Assembly (NCBI GenBank): GCA_900316415.1
Contig: ONCV01000013.1
Coordinates: forward strand, 1 to 53,696
Direction of reading: 5' to 3'
DNA length: 53,696 nt
From: an uncultured Eubacteriales bacterium
Lineage (GTDB): Bacteria; Bacillota; Clostridia; Christensenellales; Aristaeellaceae
Shown here: positions 34,201 through 43,351 of the stretch, piece by piece
How positions within the stretch are numbered: position 1 is the first letter of the stretch
Layout: each line of letters starts with the position of its first letter
Notes under the pieces: model-generated
The model's input: the letters and a program-made list of their open reading frames with translations, nothing else
Databases searched by the model: none
What the model was told of the DNA's origin: nothing
Position numbers and translations under genes: made by a program

Positions 34201-34740
34201 ATGGAAGCTCAATTCCTGATTGCCGGCTTCGGCGGACAGGGCGTGCTGCTGATCGGCCAGCTGCTGGCCAAGGCCGCCATGCATGAGGGCATGAACGTGT
34301 CCTGGATGCCTTCCTACGGCCCGGAGATGCGGGGCGGGGAAGCCAACTGCGCCGTGGTGATCTCCGACGAGCCCATCGGCTCCCCCCTGGTGACGGAGAT
34401 TCCGATCGCGGTTATCATGAACAAGCCCAGCATGATCAAATTTACCCCCGCCATGGAAAAGGGCGGCATCATGCTGTACAATTCCTCCCTGATCGATATC
34501 ACCCCGGACCGGGACGATATTACCGCGATTCCGGTGGACTGCAACGGCATCGCCGAACAGCTGGGGAATTCCCGGGTGGCCAACATGGTCATGCTGGGAG
34601 CGATCCTGAAAAAGACCGGCGTCGTCTCCATCGACGCCGCCATGGAAGCCCTGAAGGCGACCTTCGGGCCGAAGAAGGAGCACCTGCTGCCCATCAACCG
34701 GCAGGCCATGGAAGCGGGCGCCGCCTGCGTGGAAGCCTGA
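34201..34740 (+). CDS. 2-oxoacid:ferredoxin oxidoreductase, gamma subunit
   Basis: A 179-residue gamma subunit with the GFGGQGVLLIGQLLA nucleotide-like motif at residue 8, SYGPEMRGGEANC and the usual C-terminal helix. It completes the delta-alpha-beta-gamma set. The CoA-binding surface of these enzymes lies partly in gamma. An intrinsic terminator 80 bases downstream ends the operon. Confidence 0.92.
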   Translation: MEAQFLIAGFGGQGVLLIGQLLAKAAMHEGMNVSWMPSYGPEMRGGEANCAVVISDEPIGSPLVTEIPIAVIMNKPSMIKFTPAMEKGGIMLYNSSLIDITPDRDDITAIPVDCNGIAEQLGNSRVANMVMLGAILKKTGVVSIDAAMEALKATFGPKKEHLLPINRQAMEAGAACVEA

Positions 34741-34788
34741 AGCGGGAGAAAAGCCGCGCCGATCCGGAGCGGACGCCGCAAGAAATCA

Positions 34789-34818
34789 TTGGAAATCCGG
34801 AGAGAGATATGGTATCAT
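34789..34818 (+). promoter_or_regulatory. Possible promoter for the metal ABC transporter, abutting a terminator
   Basis: TTGGAA at 34789-34794, 18 bases, TATCAT at 34813-34818. The expected start (near 34825) falls inside the 5' arm of the terminator hairpin beginning at 34821, so transcripts from here would lack half of that arm and escape termination. Confidence 0.5.
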
Positions 34819-34820
34819 TT

Positions 34821-34852
34821 CCCGGCGGGAACATCCCGCCGGGATCTTTTTT
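34821..34852 (+). terminator. Intrinsic terminator of the 2-oxoacid oxidoreductase operon
   Basis: Perfect 10-base stem CCCGGCGGGA (34821-34830) and TCCCGCCGGG (34834-34843), ACA loop, then ATC and six T. Confidence 0.92.
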
Positions 34853-34885
34853 CCGGAGCGCCGGAGGGCAGGGGGAGAAGAAGAA

Positions 34886-35632
34886 GTGTTTTCGGTCATG
34901 CATCTGAAGCGATGCGATTTATGCCATATTGATCTGGACGGGGTGTCCGTCCGCCGCGGCGGACAGACGCTGCTGTCCGATGTTTCCATGCACATTCACT
35001 GCGGCCAGCTGACCGTGCTGATCGGGCAGAACGGCGCGGGCAAGACGACGCTGATCCGCGCCCTGCTGGGCGAAATCCCCCACGGGGGGTCCATCCGCCA
35101 TCTGGACAGCGCCGGGCGGGTCCTGTCCCACCTGACGACGGGATACGTTCCCCAGCACCTGTCCTTCGATCCGGAGATGCCCCTGACCGTCCGGGATTTC
35201 CTGGCCGCCTCCATGACCCGGCGTCCCGTATGGACCGGGATCAGCAAATCCGTCCGGGCGGAGGTGGACCGGGTGCTGGCGGATGTGCAGGCCGGCGACC
35301 TGGCGGACACGCCCCTGGGGCGCTGCTCCGGTGGCGAACTGCAGCGGGTGCTGCTGGCGCTGGCGCTGAACCCCGCGCCGGATCTGCTGGTGCTGGACGA
35401 GCCCGTCAGCGGGATCGACCGCAACGGGCTGAAGCTTTTCCTGGATACGCTGACCCATCTGAAGGAAACCCGGCATATCGCGATCCTGCTGGTCAGCCAT
35501 GACCTGCGGTTGGTGCGCGAATACGCGGATTACGTGGTGCTGCTGGAGAAGAACATCCTGGCGCAGGGGACGCCGGAGGAGGTTTTTGATTCTCCGGAAT
35601 TCGAAAAGGTTTTTGAACCGGGCACGGTCTGA
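34886..35632 (+). CDS. Metal ABC transporter ATP-binding protein (ZnuC/MntB-like)
   Basis: ATPase of a zinc- or manganese-type importer. The 248-residue protein has Walker A GQNGAGKTT, Q-loop YVPQHLSF, signature RCSGGELQRV, Walker B LLVLDEPVSGID and the switch His in VSHDL. The start is a GTG eight bases after GGGGGAG; an internal ATG at 34898 is too far from it. The N-terminus has a CDLCH motif. The permease follows, but there is no substrate-binding protein gene beside it. Confidence 0.88.
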   Translation: MFSVMHLKRCDLCHIDLDGVSVRRGGQTLLSDVSMHIHCGQLTVLIGQNGAGKTTLIRALLGEIPHGGSIRHLDSAGRVLSHLTTGYVPQHLSFDPEMPLTVRDFLAASMTRRPVWTGISKSVRAEVDRVLADVQAGDLADTPLGRCSGGELQRVLLALALNPAPDLLVLDEPVSGIDRNGLKLFLDTLTHLKETRHIAILLVSHDLRLVREYADYVVLLEKNILAQGTPEEVFDSPEFEKVFEPGTV

Positions 35633-35654
35633 GAAGAAGGGAGGAGCATTTCGG

Positions 35655-36494
35655 ATGGATGGAATCTATGCGGTGATGGATGCGCTGCTCCCCCTGGAGG
35701 CGCTGCGCTTTTCCTTCATGAAGAACGCCCTGCTGGCCGTGCTGCTGCTGACGCCGCTGCTGGGATTGCTGGGCACCATGGCGGTCAACCATCAGATGGC
35801 CTTCTTCTCGGACGCGCTGGGGCACTCGGCGGTGACGGGAATCGGCCTGGGCATGGTGCTGGGGCTGCACAATGACCTGCTGGCCATGCTGATCTTCGGC
35901 GTGGTCTGGGCGGTGCTGATCTGCCTGATCAAGCAGAGCGGATCGGCCTCCGTGGACACGGTGATCTCCGTTTTCTCCTCCACCTCCATCGCGGCGGGGC
36001 TTCTGATTCTGGCCCGGGGCGGAAAATTCGCCCGGTATTCGTCCCTGTTGATCGGGGACATTCTGGCGGTGACCCCCTCCGATTTATTGTACCTGGCCAT
36101 CGCGCTGCCCGTCGGCGTCGCGGTGTGGATGCTGCTGTACAATCCGCTGCTGCTGACCAGCGTGTCCCCCTCGCTGGCCCGGTCCCGGGGTGTTCGAACC
36201 CGGCTGACGGAGGGCGCGTTCGTGGTGCTGGTGGCGGTGGCCGTCATGCTGGCGATCCGGTGGGTCGGCGTGATGCTGATCAACGCGCTGCTGATCCTGC
36301 CCGCCGCCGCGGGGCGCAACCTGGCCCGGAATTCCCGGCAGCACGCGCTGTTCTCCGTGCTGATCGCGCTGATCAGCGGGATCGCCGGCCTCTTCCTGGC
36401 CTACGCGCAGGATACCAGCGCCGGGGCCTCCATCGTGCTGGTGGCGGCGGTGTTCTATGTCCTGTCCCTGGCGGGGCGGAGATGGCGGAAGTAA
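35655..36494 (+). CDS. Metal ABC transporter permease (ZnuB family)
   Basis: A 279-residue ABC-3 family permease with about eight membrane helices. Family segments are ALGHSAVTGIGLG, a SLLIGDIL element, RSRGVRTRL and INALLILPAAAGRNLA. It forms the membrane channel for the ATPase encoded 23 bases upstream. I start at the ATG at 35655 after GGGAGG. The substrate (Zn or Mn) cannot be told; the usual lipoprotein is not adjacent, so it is elsewhere or lost. Confidence 0.9.
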   Translation: MDGIYAVMDALLPLEALRFSFMKNALLAVLLLTPLLGLLGTMAVNHQMAFFSDALGHSAVTGIGLGMVLGLHNDLLAMLIFGVVWAVLICLIKQSGSASVDTVISVFSSTSIAAGLLILARGGKFARYSSLLIGDILAVTPSDLLYLAIALPVGVAVWMLLYNPLLLTSVSPSLARSRGVRTRLTEGAFVVLVAVAVMLAIRWVGVMLINALLILPAAAGRNLARNSRQHALFSVLIALISGIAGLFLAYAQDTSAGASIVLVAAVFYVLSLAGRRWRK

Positions 36495-36561
36495 GAAAAT
36501 GCCGCGGGGAGGGCGAAGCGCCTTCCGGCGGATCAGACCGTATATCATACAAGCTCTGGCA

Positions 36562-36579
36562 ACAAATTCATAGATTTGT
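36562..36579 (+). promoter_or_regulatory. Palindromic site upstream of the transporter-locus promoter
   Basis: Inverted repeat ACAAAT (36562-36567) and ATTTGT (36574-36579) in an 18-base site, 12 bases upstream of the -35 box. The position suits an activator such as those of sugar-uptake genes; no regulator gene is adjacent. Confidence 0.45.
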
Positions 36580-36591
36580 GATATTTTCGCA

Positions 36592-36621
36592 TTGACAGGT
36601 TCCCCGGAGCCCCTGTATAAT
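36592..36621 (+). promoter_or_regulatory. Promoter of the polysaccharide-transport locus
   Basis: Perfect -35 TTGACA (36592-36597), 18 bases, perfect -10 TATAAT (36616-36621). It is the only clear promoter before the eight-gene locus at 36732-48639. Confidence 0.9.
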
Positions 36622-36656
36622 TTCTGCGGGTTTCTGTACGTTCTGGGAAGTTTCAG
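36621..36656 (+). repeat. Phased TTTCTG-type repeats in the leader of the transport locus
   Basis: TTTCTG at 36621 and 36631, TTCTG at 36641 and TTTCAG at 36651, about one helical turn apart. The first overlaps the -10 box. TTTCTG at 36631 and CAGAAA at 36654-36659 are also inverted copies. A repressor site is possible. Confidence 0.45.
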
Positions 36657-36731
36657 AAAAGAATATCCGAACGGAATTCTGGCGCGGCACACCGCGCCGG
36701 GCTTCCGATTGGAGCTGCGGGAGATGAAGGT

Positions 36732-39614
36732 ATGTCAAGGAAATGGCGGAACTTTCTGATCGGCGTTCTGATTGCCGCTGTCCTGGGAGCCGGCATCTGG
36801 CTGCTGAGCCGGGCACCCTCCGACTTCCGGGAGAAGTACGAGGGCGTGGATCTGTCCACCGATGTCTCCGGCCTCGGGCGGGGGAATACCTACGATGCCT
36901 ACGTGGCGTCCTTCGCGGGGGAGCCGGCGGTGACGGAGCCGGTGGCCCTGGATCTGCAGGCCTTTGAGGGCCCCGCGGAGATCCGGGCGGAGGGCGTCTA
37001 TACCCCGGAGGAGGGGGAGGTCACCTGGAAGGCGGAGGTCCCCCAGGCCGGCCTGTACAACATCCGCCTGGACTATCTGACCACGGAGAGCCGCGGCATC
37101 GATATCGAGCGGGAACTGCTGATCAACGGGGAGCTGCCCTTCGCCGGCGCGTCCACGCTGTGTTTCTCGCGCCTGTGGACGGACGGATCCGAGATCCGAA
37201 AGGACAATCAGGGCAACGATATCCGGCCCACCCAGGTCGAGATCCTGGCGCCCCAGACCGCCTACTGCCGGGACGACATGGGATACCAGACGGAACCCTA
37301 TGCCTTCCACTTCAACGCCGGGGAAAACACGCTGACCCTGCGGGCGGTGAATGAGCCGATGATCCTGCAGGGCATCACCCTGACGCCCATCGCCGCCTAT
37401 CCGAGCTACGACGAATACGCCGCCGCGCAGCCCGAGGTAAATATGTCCGCCGAGGCGAAAAACTATTCCGGGACGGTGCAGGGGGAAAGCGCGAAGCTGC
37501 GCAGCGCGCCCAGCCTTTACGCCCGGTACGACCGCAGCTCCGGCAACACGGAGCCCTATTCCGTGCGGAACACCGTGCTGAACTATATCGGCGGCGATCC
37601 CTGGACCCATCCCGGCGAGTGGATCCAGTGGGATTTCGAGGTGCCCGAGGACGGGTATTACCACATCACCGTCAAGGCCCGCCAGATGTACCAGCGCGGC
37701 GCCCTGAGCGGACGGACGGTGTATATCGACGGCGAGGTCCCCTTCCGGGATCTGGAATCCGTGACCTTCTCCTATCACACCGGATGGGAGATGAAAACCC
37801 TGAGCGACGGGGAAGGAAATCCCCTGCGGTTCTTCCTGAAGGCCGGGACCCATACCCTGCGGATGGAGGTCACCCTGGGCGAGATGGGTCCGGTGCTCAA
37901 GGAGGTGGAGGACAGCATCTTCCGCCTGAATCAGATCTACCGCAAGCTGCTGGTGCTGACGGGCGTGAATCCGGACCGGTTCCGGGATTACAACCTGGCC
38001 GGGGTGTACCCGGAGGCGATCCAGGCCATGGATCTGGAAAGCAAGCGGCTGTACCGGATCGTGGACCGCATCGTGGCCATCACCGGGGAAAAGAGCGACC
38101 GGGCCGCCGTGGCCCAGACCCTGGCGGTTCAGCTGGAAAACTTTGTGGAGAACAACGACCGGATCACCGAATCCTTCGCCAACTTCAAGGATAACATCAC
38201 CTCGCTGGGCACCGCCATGCAGAACATGTCGGAAAGCAAGCTGGACGTGGACCTGATCCTGATTACCGGGGAGGACGCGCCGATTCCGCAGGTGCACGAG
38301 AACTTCTTCTCCCGCGCGGCCCACGAGATCCGCTCCTGCATCAGCTCCTTTACGGTGGATTACAATTCTCTGGGAGACAAATACGAGGACTCGGACGACG
38401 TGCTGGAAATCTGGATCACCACCGGCCGGGATCAGTCCACCGTGCTGAAGACCATGGTGGATGACACCTTCACCGCCCGGACCGGCATCAAGGTGAACGT
38501 GAAGCTGGTCCAGGCGGACGCGATCCTGACGGCCGTGGTGGCCGGGAATGGGCCGGACGTGGTGCTGAGCGTCAGCGGCTGGTTTGCCGTGAACTACGCC
38601 ATGCGCAACGCCGTGGAGGATATGACCCAGTTCCCCGGATATGAGGAGGTTATCCAGGCCTTCCAGCCCAGCATCCTCCAGCCCCTTACCTATGACAACG
38701 GCATGAAGGTCGGTGTATACGGCCTGCCGGAAACCCAGAATTTCAACCTGCTGTTCTACCGGACGGACATCATGGAGGAGCTGGGGCTGCCCATTCCGCA
38801 GACCTGGGACGAGCTGATCGCGGAGCTGCCCACCATCCAGGGCAACAGCCTGACGGTGGCGCTGCCCTATCCGGACATCGCCCTGGCGGACATCTCCGTG
38901 CTGGATTCCATGATCTATCAGCGGGGCGGCTCGATCTACGACGGGGAGGCGAAGCGCACGCTGATCGACAGCGAGGCGGGCGTCGCCGCCTTCAAGCAGT
39001 ACACCAGTCTGTACAACGACTACGGGCTGCCCACGGTGTTCGATTTCGTCAGCCGCTTCCGCAGCGGCGAGATGCCCCTGGGCGTGGCCTCCTACGCGAC
39101 CTACAACACCCTGATGGTCTCCGCGCCGGAAATCCGGGGCCTGTGGGATTTCACCCTGATCCCGGGCACCCGGCAGGCGGACGGCTCCATCGACCGGACC
39201 GCGCAGACCGACGGCCTGTGCTGCATGATCGTGGCCACGGAGGACGAGAAGACGAAGAACAACGCCTGGGAATTCGTCAAATGGTGGGTCAGCCAGGAGG
39301 CGCAGGTACGCTTCGGCCGGGAGATGGAAAGCGTGCTGGGCGCCAGCGCCCGGTACCAGACGGCGAACCGGGACGCGCTGCGCCAGCTGGCCTGGTCCGG
39401 CGCGCAGCTGAAGATCCTGGAGGAGCAGATGGCGCAGACCCGGGGCTTCCCGGAGATCGCCGGCGGATACTCCACCACGCGGCACATCACCAACGCCATC
39501 CGCCGGGTCATCAACACGAAGGAAGACCCGCGGGAGACGCTGCTGAACTACGCGCGCACCATCAATGAGGAAATCCGGATCAAGCGGCGGGAATTCAACC
39601 TGCCGCTGGACTGA
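36732..39614 (+). CDS. Large solute-binding protein with carbohydrate-binding-like domains
   Basis: A 960-residue extracellular binding protein, more than twice the usual size. An N-terminal membrane helix (about 7-25) has no lipobox cysteine, so it may stay as an anchor. Two beta-sandwich domains (about 75-220 and 240-390) each contain an I[ND]GE[LV]PF turn and look like tandem CBM6/35-type modules. A helical stretch follows (about 385-550). The last 400 residues are a family-1 binding protein: DDVLEIWITTGRDQS, GNGPDVVLSVSG, a PETQNFNLLFYR motif and AWEFVKWWVSQEAQVRFGRE. It would capture an oligosaccharide for the permeases downstream. Confidence 0.85.
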   Translation: MSRKWRNFLIGVLIAAVLGAGIWLLSRAPSDFREKYEGVDLSTDVSGLGRGNTYDAYVASFAGEPAVTEPVALDLQAFEGPAEIRAEGVYTPEEGEVTWKAEVPQAGLYNIRLDYLTTESRGIDIERELLINGELPFAGASTLCFSRLWTDGSEIRKDNQGNDIRPTQVEILAPQTAYCRDDMGYQTEPYAFHFNAGENTLTLRAVNEPMILQGITLTPIAAYPSYDEYAAAQPEVNMSAEAKNYSGTVQGESAKLRSAPSLYARYDRSSGNTEPYSVRNTVLNYIGGDPWTHPGEWIQWDFEVPEDGYYHITVKARQMYQRGALSGRTVYIDGEVPFRDLESVTFSYHTGWEMKTLSDGEGNPLRFFLKAGTHTLRMEVTLGEMGPVLKEVEDSIFRLNQIYRKLLVLTGVNPDRFRDYNLAGVYPEAIQAMDLESKRLYRIVDRIVAITGEKSDRAAVAQTLAVQLENFVENNDRITESFANFKDNITSLGTAMQNMSESKLDVDLILITGEDAPIPQVHENFFSRAAHEIRSCISSFTVDYNSLGDKYEDSDDVLEIWITTGRDQSTVLKTMVDDTFTARTGIKVNVKLVQADAILTAVVAGNGPDVVLSVSGWFAVNYAMRNAVEDMTQFPGYEEVIQAFQPSILQPLTYDNGMKVGVYGLPETQNFNLLFYRTDIMEELGLPIPQTWDELIAELPTIQGNSLTVALPYPDIALADISVLDSMIYQRGGSIYDGEAKRTLIDSEAGVAAFKQYTSLYNDYGLPTVFDFVSRFRSGEMPLGVASYATYNTLMVSAPEIRGLWDFTLIPGTRQADGSIDRTAQTDGLCCMIVATEDEKTKNNAWEFVKWWVSQEAQVRFGREMESVLGASARYQTANRDALRQLAWSGAQLKILEEQMAQTRGFPEIAGGYSTTRHITNAIRRVINTKEDPRETLLNYARTINEEIRIKRREFNLPLD

Positions 39615-39637
39615 GCAGGGGAAAGGAGGAATCAGCC

Positions 39638-40585
39638 ATGCAAGAGACGCAGTCGTTCTGTTCCCGATATTTCACCATGCGGAGGGAGAAATTCCAGCAT
39701 GGGTGGCAGATGGCGAAAAAGAACAGGGAATGCTACCTGTTCCTGGCTCCCTACGCGCTCCTGTTCTTCACCTTCTTCATTCTGCCCATCGGCACCTCGA
39801 TTTTCTACAGCTTTACCTATTACAACATTCTGGAGCCCGCCCGCTTCGTGGGGCTGCAGAACTACGTGAACCTGATCCTGCAGGACGAGGTGTTCCTGAC
39901 GGCCATCAAGAACACCTTCGTCATCGCGGTGATCACCGGGCCGGTGGGCTATATTCTGTCCTTCCTGTTCGCCTGGTTCATCAATGAGCTGCCCAAGTGG
40001 CTGCGGGCGGTGGCCGTGGTGGTGTTCTACGCCCCCTCCATTGCCGGCGCGGCCTTCACGGTCTTCTCCATCATCTTCCGGGGCGATGCCTACGGCTGGT
40101 TCAACTCCATCCTGATGGAGTTCGGGCTGATCGAGGCGCCGCGGCTGTGGCTGACGGATCCGAATTACATGATGACCATCCTGGTCATCGTCATCCTGTG
40201 GATGAGCATGGGCACGGGCTTCCTGAGCTTTGTGGCCGGCTTCCAGGGGATTGACCGGAGCATGTACGAGGCGGGCTACGTGGACGGCGTCCGGAACCGC
40301 TGGCAGGAGCTGTATCACATCACCCTGCCCAGCATGAAGCCGATGCTGCTCTTCGGCGCGGTCATGAGCATCACCTCCGCCTTCAACGTGTCCGACGTGC
40401 CGCGGGCGCTGTGCGGATATCCCTCCACGGATTACGCGGCGCGGACGGTGGTGACCCACCTGTTCGACTACGGCTTCAGCCGCTTCGAGATGGGCTACGC
40501 CAGCGCCATCGCCACGATCCTGTTCCTGGTCATGATCCTCTGCAAGAAGGCGATCAGCGGACTGCTTGGAAGGGTGGGTGCGTGA
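39638..40585 (+). CDS. Sugar ABC transporter permease, first pair, MalF-like
   Basis: A 315-residue permease with six membrane helices and the cytosolic EAA loop EAGYVDGVRNRWQELYHITLP that docks the ATPase. The first helix is preceded by a 35-residue cytosolic tail. It follows the binding-protein gene by 23 bases and its partner begins one base after its stop. The ATPase is not encoded in the locus; a shared MsmX/UgpC-type ATPase elsewhere is likely. Confidence 0.93.
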   Translation: MQETQSFCSRYFTMRREKFQHGWQMAKKNRECYLFLAPYALLFFTFFILPIGTSIFYSFTYYNILEPARFVGLQNYVNLILQDEVFLTAIKNTFVIAVITGPVGYILSFLFAWFINELPKWLRAVAVVVFYAPSIAGAAFTVFSIIFRGDAYGWFNSILMEFGLIEAPRLWLTDPNYMMTILVIVILWMSMGTGFLSFVAGFQGIDRSMYEAGYVDGVRNRWQELYHITLPSMKPMLLFGAVMSITSAFNVSDVPRALCGYPSTDYAARTVVTHLFDYGFSRFEMGYASAIATILFLVMILCKKAISGLLGRVGA

Positions 40586-40586
40586 G

Positions 40587-41813
40587 ATGAGCGAAACGAA
40601 AAACCTGCGTTCCAACGGCGTCCTGCACACGATCGACGGAAAGAAATTCCGGGGCTTTCTGGAGGCGGACGAGAACGGTGCGGCCTTCTATCCGAAGGGA
40701 AAAACCGAGCCGATCGCGCAGTGGACCTATCCCCGGCTGCACCGGATGGACAGCATCCGCCGCGGCGGCACCTCCACCCAGCTGACCGTGATTCTCAAGG
40801 ATGAAAGCCGTTACGTCATCGATCTGGACTACGGCCTGAAGCTGTACAGCTACATGGACGGCCACTGGGCGGACAAGCCCGTGACGCCCCGGACCCGGGG
40901 CGATGAGCTGCGCCGGCTGGCGGAGCTGCGGGGAGAGAAGATCCAGGTTCCGAAGAAGCACCTGATCACCCGCCGCCATCCGAACCGGTCCATCGCCGGG
41001 GATATCGGCATCTATCTGATGCTGGCCATCGTGGGCTTCCTGATGGTCTTCCCGCTGCTCTTCCTGGTGGGCTCCTCCCTGAAGCCCCTGGACGAGCTGT
41101 TCCGCTTCCCCCCGCCCGTCTGGCCCCAGCATCCGACGACGGACAATTTCTCCGATCTGTTCGTCACCATGGGCCAGAGCTGGGTGCCTTTCAGCCGGTA
41201 TCTGATCAACACGGTGCTGATCACCGCGGTCGGAACCTTCGGACATCTGGTCATCGCCTCCATGGCGGCCTTCGTGCTGGCGAAGTTTGAATTCCCCGGC
41301 GGGAAGCTCTTCTTCGGCGTGGTGACCACCTGCCTCATGTTCTCCGGATACGTGACCGGCATTCCGAACTACCTGATCATGAGCCGGCTGGGCATGATCG
41401 ACACCTACTGGGCGCTGATCCTGCCGGCCTTCGCGGCCCCCATCGGGCTGTTCCTGATGAAGCAGTTCATGGAGGGGCTGCCCACCGCCCTGATCGAGGC
41501 GGGCACCATCGACGGCGCCAGCCGGTTCCGGATCTTCTGGAGCATCGTGATGCCCAATGTGAAGCCGGCCTGGCTGACCATGATCATCTTCAGCGTCCAG
41601 AGCCTGTGGAACACCAGCGCGGCGACGGTGATCTATTCCGAGGAAAAGAAGACCCTGGTCTACGCGCTGCAGCAGATTCAGGCGGGCGGAATCGCCCGGA
41701 CCGGACAGGTGGCCGCGGCCAACGTGATCATCGTGGCGGTCCCGATCCTGATTTTCGTTTTCAGCCAGAGCCGGATTCTGGAAACCATGGCTTCCTCCGG
41801 CATCAAGGACTAA
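40587..41813 (+). CDS. Sugar ABC transporter permease, first pair, MalG-like with an N-terminal cytosolic domain
   Basis: A 408-residue permease. The core has six helices from about residue 139 and the EAA loop EAGTIDGASRFRIFWSIVMP. The first 130 residues are extra: a soluble, beta-rich segment (LHTIDGKKFRGFLEADENG, then STQLTVILKDESRYVIDLDY) with no family I can name. Usual MalG-like proteins are about 280 residues. Cytosolic placement suggests regulation of the ATPase or sensing. The ATG at 40587 is used; a 40566 ATG overlaps the previous gene. Confidence 0.9.
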   Translation: MSETKNLRSNGVLHTIDGKKFRGFLEADENGAAFYPKGKTEPIAQWTYPRLHRMDSIRRGGTSTQLTVILKDESRYVIDLDYGLKLYSYMDGHWADKPVTPRTRGDELRRLAELRGEKIQVPKKHLITRRHPNRSIAGDIGIYLMLAIVGFLMVFPLLFLVGSSLKPLDELFRFPPPVWPQHPTTDNFSDLFVTMGQSWVPFSRYLINTVLITAVGTFGHLVIASMAAFVLAKFEFPGGKLFFGVVTTCLMFSGYVTGIPNYLIMSRLGMIDTYWALILPAFAAPIGLFLMKQFMEGLPTALIEAGTIDGASRFRIFWSIVMPNVKPAWLTMIIFSVQSLWNTSAATVIYSEEKKTLVYALQQIQAGGIARTGQVAAANVIIVAVPILIFVFSQSRILETMASSGIKD

Positions 41814-41833
41814 GCGGGGAGGTGAGAGAGAAC

Positions 41834-43351
41834 ATGAAAGCATTCCGACGTGTCATTTCGCTCCTGTGCCTCCTGGCGCTGCTGCTGCCCGGGCTGGCGG
41901 CCGCGGAGGACGGCTTCAGCACCTCCTATACCTACACCTACGATTACTGGGAGGAGCCCCAGGAAAGCCCGGACGCCTACCGGGTGGCGACGGTGATCGA
42001 CAGCATGACGCTGGGACTTGAAAACCTGGAGGGCATCCGGATCAGCAAGGCCCAGAGCCTGTTTGTCCGGGACGACCGAATCTATCTGTGCGACACCAGC
42101 AACAACCGGATCATCGAGATTCTCCGGGAGGGGAACCGCTTCTCCGTTCGCCGGGTCATCCGGGAGATGAAGGGGGCGGAGATCAGCACCTTCTCCCAGC
42201 CCTACGATGTGTTTGTGGATCCGGAAGGGAACCTCTACGTGGCGGATTTCGGCAACCAGCGGGTGGCCAAGATGGACCGGGACCTGAACTGGGTGCAGGA
42301 CTTCGTGAAGCCCACCGACGCCACGTTTGACCAGAGCCTGAACTTCCTGCCCAAAAAGCTGGTGGTGGACGTGGCGGGCCGGGTGTACGCCCTGTGCCAG
42401 AACGTGAACAAGGGCCTGGTGAAATACGAAGCGGACGGCACCTTCTCCGGCTTCATCGGCGCCAACACCGTCTCCATCTCCATGGGCGAATACATCTGGA
42501 AGCGGTATTTCCAGACGAAGGAGCAGCGGGCCCAGACCGCCAGCTTCGTGCCCACGGAATATGAGAACATCTACATCGATGAGGACGACTTTATCTATGC
42601 CACCAACACGGTTTTCAGCGAGTATGACCTGAAGTATGACAACGCGAAGCCCATCCGCCGGCTGAACAGCCTGGGAACGGATATCCTGATCAAGAATGAC
42701 CGTTTCCCGCCCATCGGCGACCTGACCTGGCTCGAGGGCAGCGACAACTATGGCCCCAGCAAGCTGACGGACATCACCGTGCTGCAGAATGACATCTACG
42801 TCGCGCTGGACCGGACCCGGGGCCGCCTGTTCGGATACGACAGCCAGGGCATCCTGCTCTGGGCCTTCGGAACCAAGGGCAACGTGGAGGGCGCCTTTAC
42901 CGGGGCGGTGAGCCTGGACCACATGGGATACGATCTGCTGGTGCTGGATCAGCTGGAAAACAGCATCACTGTTTTTCAGACAACCGAATACGGCCAGACG
43001 ATTTACGACGCCAGCGAGACCTACCTCGAGGGCCGGTACGACGAAAGCGCGGAGCAGTGGCGGAACGTGCTGAAAATGAACGCCAACTATCCGCTGGCCT
43101 TCCGGGGCATCGGACGGGCCGTGATGCGGCAGAACCGCTACGAGGAAGCCATGGACTACTTCCGGCTGGCCCATGACCGGGAAAACTACGGCCGGGCGTT
43201 CAAGCTGTTCCGGAAGGAATGGGTGGAAAGAAACATCTGGTGGATCGTTCTGCTGCTGGCCGCGGTGCTGATCGTGCCGCTGACGATCGGCCGGGTGAAA
43301 AAACTGAAGGGGGAGGTTGTGGCGCATGAGCTTGGCAAAGTCCGCAAATAA
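41834..43351 (+). CDS. Exported NHL-repeat/TPR protein with a C-terminal membrane anchor
   Basis: A 505-residue protein. Signal peptide (about 1-25, ending GLAAAED), then NHL beta-propeller blades from about 50 to 385 (IYLCDTSNNRIIEI, GNLYVADFGNQRVAKMD, DDFIYATNTVF, YDSQGILLWAFGTKG). A TPR pair at about 391-450 (YLEGRYDESAEQWRNVLK, RYEEAMDYFRLA) and a membrane helix at 466-485 follow, with a basic cytosolic end. The propeller would sit outside the cell, tethered by the C-terminus. Function unknown; the position between the transporter genes suggests scaffold or receptor. Confidence 0.8.
   Translation: MKAFRRVISLLCLLALLLPGLAAAEDGFSTSYTYTYDYWEEPQESPDAYRVATVIDSMTLGLENLEGIRISKAQSLFVRDDRIYLCDTSNNRIIEILREGNRFSVRRVIREMKGAEISTFSQPYDVFVDPEGNLYVADFGNQRVAKMDRDLNWVQDFVKPTDATFDQSLNFLPKKLVVDVAGRVYALCQNVNKGLVKYEADGTFSGFIGANTVSISMGEYIWKRYFQTKEQRAQTASFVPTEYENIYIDEDDFIYATNTVFSEYDLKYDNAKPIRRLNSLGTDILIKNDRFPPIGDLTWLEGSDNYGPSKLTDITVLQNDIYVALDRTRGRLFGYDSQGILLWAFGTKGNVEGAFTGAVSLDHMGYDLLVLDQLENSITVFQTTEYGQTIYDASETYLEGRYDESAEQWRNVLKMNANYPLAFRGIGRAVMRQNRYEEAMDYFRLAHDRENYGRAFKLFRKEWVERNIWWIVLLLAAVLIVPLTIGRVKKLKGEVVAHELGKVRK

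Noticed and set aside
36186..36200. A GTTCGAACCC string resembling the T-arm of a tRNA
   Set aside because: It lies inside the permease reading frame (SRGVRTRL) and no cloverleaf can be made around it.
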